Shown here: piece after piece, positions 6,087-7,200 of the stretch
Layout: the number at the start of each line of letters is the position of its first letter
How positions within the stretch are numbered: position 1 is the stretch's first letter
Assembly (NCBI GenBank): GCA_009919985.1
Contig: RGAX01000145.1
Location: forward strand, 1 to 7,200
Origin: Opitutaceae bacterium
GTDB taxonomy: Bacteria; Verrucomicrobiota; Verrucomicrobiia; Opitutales; Opitutaceae
Reading direction: 5' to 3'
DNA length: 7,200 bases
Translations under genes and position numbers: made by a program
Notes under the pieces: model-generated
What the model was told of the DNA's origin: nothing
The model's database searches: none
The model's input: the letters and a program-made list of their open reading frames with translations, nothing else

Positions 6087-7200
6087 TTAACCGCGAATTT
6101 GCCCCGTGCCTTCGACGAGAAATTTGTAAGTGCACAGTTCGCGCAGGCCCATCGGGCCGCGGGCGTGGAGGCGGTCGGTGCTGATGCCGATCTCGGCGCC
6201 GTAGCCAAATTCAAAACCATCGGTGAAGCGCGTGCTCGCGTTCCAATAAACTGTCGCGCTGTCCACGGCGGCGAGGAAATGGCGCGCCGTGGTTTCGTCG
6301 GCCGTGATGATCGCGTCGCTGTGTTGCGAGCTGTCGCGGTTGATCGTTGCGATCGCGGTTTCCAGGGAATCGACGACACGAATAGCGATGATGTAATCAA
6401 GAAACTCAGCCGTGTAATCGGTGGACGTCGCGGGCGTAGTGGCGATCTGCGCTCGAGCGAGAATCTTGGTGCTGGTAGCGTCGCAGCGGAGTTGGACCTT
6501 TTGCGCGAGAAGTGCGCGGGCGACACTGGGGAGAAAGGTTTCCGCGACGCGGGCGTGCACGAGAAGTTGTTCGACCGCGTTGCAGGCGCTGGGACGAGAG
6601 GCTTTGGCGTTGACGGTGATCGCCTCGGCCATGGCGAGGTCGGCGGCGGCATCGACGTAGATAAAGCACACGCCTTGGAAATGTTTAATGACAGGAATCG
6701 TGGAGTTTTCCGCGACAAAGCGGATGAGGCTCTCGCCGCCGCGGGGAATTAGGCAATGCACCAGCGTGTCGAGCTTGAGCAGTACGCTGAGCGCGGCGCG
6801 GTCGGTTGTGGGAATGAGTTGAACGGCGTCGGCGGGGAGACGAGCGGCAGTGAGCGCGGCGGTGATGAGCGAGGCGAGGGCGGTGTTGGTGTGGAAACAC
6901 TCTTTGCCGCCGCGGAGGATGGCGGCGTTGCCGGATTTCAGGCAGAGGACGGCGCAGTCGATGGTGACGTTGGGGCGCGCCTCGTAGATAATGCCGATGA
7001 CGCCGATGGGCACGCGGACTTTGCGAATGCGCAGGCCGTTGGGGCGCTTGGTATCTTCCAAAAGATCGCCGACGGGATCGGGTAGCTCGATGACTGCGCG
7101 GACGGAGGCGGCGAGTTGCGTGAGGCGTGCGGGCGTGAGCGTTAGGCGGTCGCGGGCGGCGACGGAGAGCGCGGCGGCTTCGGGCGAGGCGAGGTCTTGG
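6087..7200 (-). CDS. proA: Glutamate-5-semialdehyde dehydrogenase (gamma-glutamyl phosphate reductase), 5' end beyond right edge
   Basis: 370 residues are visible from the right edge to TAA at 6089-6087; ProA is usually about 415-425 residues, so roughly 45-55 N-terminal residues are missing. It reduces gamma-glutamyl phosphate to glutamate-5-semialdehyde with NADPH, the second step of proline synthesis, in the cytoplasm. Family blocks in order: LPDPVG, RPNGLRIRKVRVPIGVIGII, YEARPNVTIDCAVLCLKSGN, AILRGGKE, LIPRGGESLI, VIKHFQGVCFIYVD with the expected catalytic Cys, SRPSACNAVEQLLVH, and the C-terminal LHARGPMGLRELCTYKFLVEGTG. The usual His after the catalytic Cys is Phe here. A TTG at 7061 could be taken as a start, but conserved ProA sequence continues upstream of it, so it is internal. 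proB is not in the window. Confidence 0.96.
   Translation of the reverse strand, partial: QDLASPEAAALSVAARDRLTLTPARLTQLAASVRAVIELPDPVGDLLEDTKRPNGLRIRKVRVPIGVIGIIYEARPNVTIDCAVLCLKSGNAAILRGGKECFHTNTALASLITAALTAARLPADAVQLIPTTDRAALSVLLKLDTLVHCLIPRGGESLIRFVAENSTIPVIKHFQGVCFIYVDAAADLAMAEAITVNAKASRPSACNAVEQLLVHARVAETFLPSVARALLAQKVQLRCDATSTKILARAQIATTPATSTDYTAEFLDYIIAIRVVDSLETAIATINRDSSQHSDAIITADETTARHFLAAVDSATVYWNASTRFTDGFEFGYGAEIGISTDRLHARGPMGLRELCTYKFLVEGTGQIRG

Noticed and set aside
6043..6135. N-terminal extension of the DUF2306 protein to 6135
   Set aside because: It would overlap the 3' end of proA by 49 bases and adds a non-hydrophobic, Arg-rich stretch; starts at 6042 or 6051 are more sensible.
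6099..6752. 217-residue plus-strand ORF and the 215-residue minus-strand ORF at 6071-6718
   Set aside because: Both are alternative frames of proA, low-complexity and lacking family features.
7059..7061. TTG as the start of proA
   Set aside because: Conserved ProA sequence (LPDPVG and about 40 residues before it) continues in frame upstream to the window edge.
1..7200. CRISPR array, tRNA, insertion sequence, toxin-antitoxin or phage genes
   Set aside because: No direct repeat series, cloverleaf, transposase motif, terminal inverted repeats or small paired toxin genes were seen on either strand.

Overview
The window reads as ordinary chromosomal DNA from a GC-rich, Gram-negative-type bacterium. 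The mix of a GldA/GldF/GldG-like ABC exporter set, a full-length BirA, ProA, and small proteins of a kind I associate with Opitutaceae suggests Verrucomicrobiota. That placement is inferred from protein character and base composition, because there is no rRNA or other marker here. All genes but one lie on the minus strand. I see no tRNA, rRNA, CRISPR array, insertion sequence or phage gene.

Right edge to about 5.4 kb (minus strand): the 3' part of proA (glutamate-5-semialdehyde dehydrogenase, proline synthesis) enters from beyond the right edge. It is followed closely by a DUF2306-family integral membrane protein. A 236-base spacer follows, holding a candidate sigma70-type promoter and an imperfect dyad that could be an activator site. 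These serve a small exported protein of unknown function (4541-5188).

Middle: a 100-residue conserved hypothetical protein (4201-4503) is the only plus-strand gene. It converges on the exported protein and diverges from birA. birA (3138-4133) encodes a two-domain biotin-protein ligase/repressor with a winged helix.

Left (minus strand, in order of transcription): an ABC ATPase, an ABC-2 permease and a GldG-family auxiliary protein that runs off the left edge. They are tightly packed and look like one operon, perhaps read through from birA (71-base gap). Together they should form an inner-membrane exporter-like complex: a cytoplasmic ATPase, a six-helix permease and a membrane-anchored periplasmic subunit. 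The substrate cannot be told from sequence.

The main anomaly is in the ATPase. Its nucleotide-binding domain is intact, but the hallmark C-terminal segment (LEDVFLAAT) is out of frame and lies much nearer the core than is usual. This points to a frameshift, possibly with an internal deletion, or to a sequence error. I found no convincing wholly new system. The better leads are the damaged ATPase tail, the putative regulatory dyad and the two small genes of unknown function.
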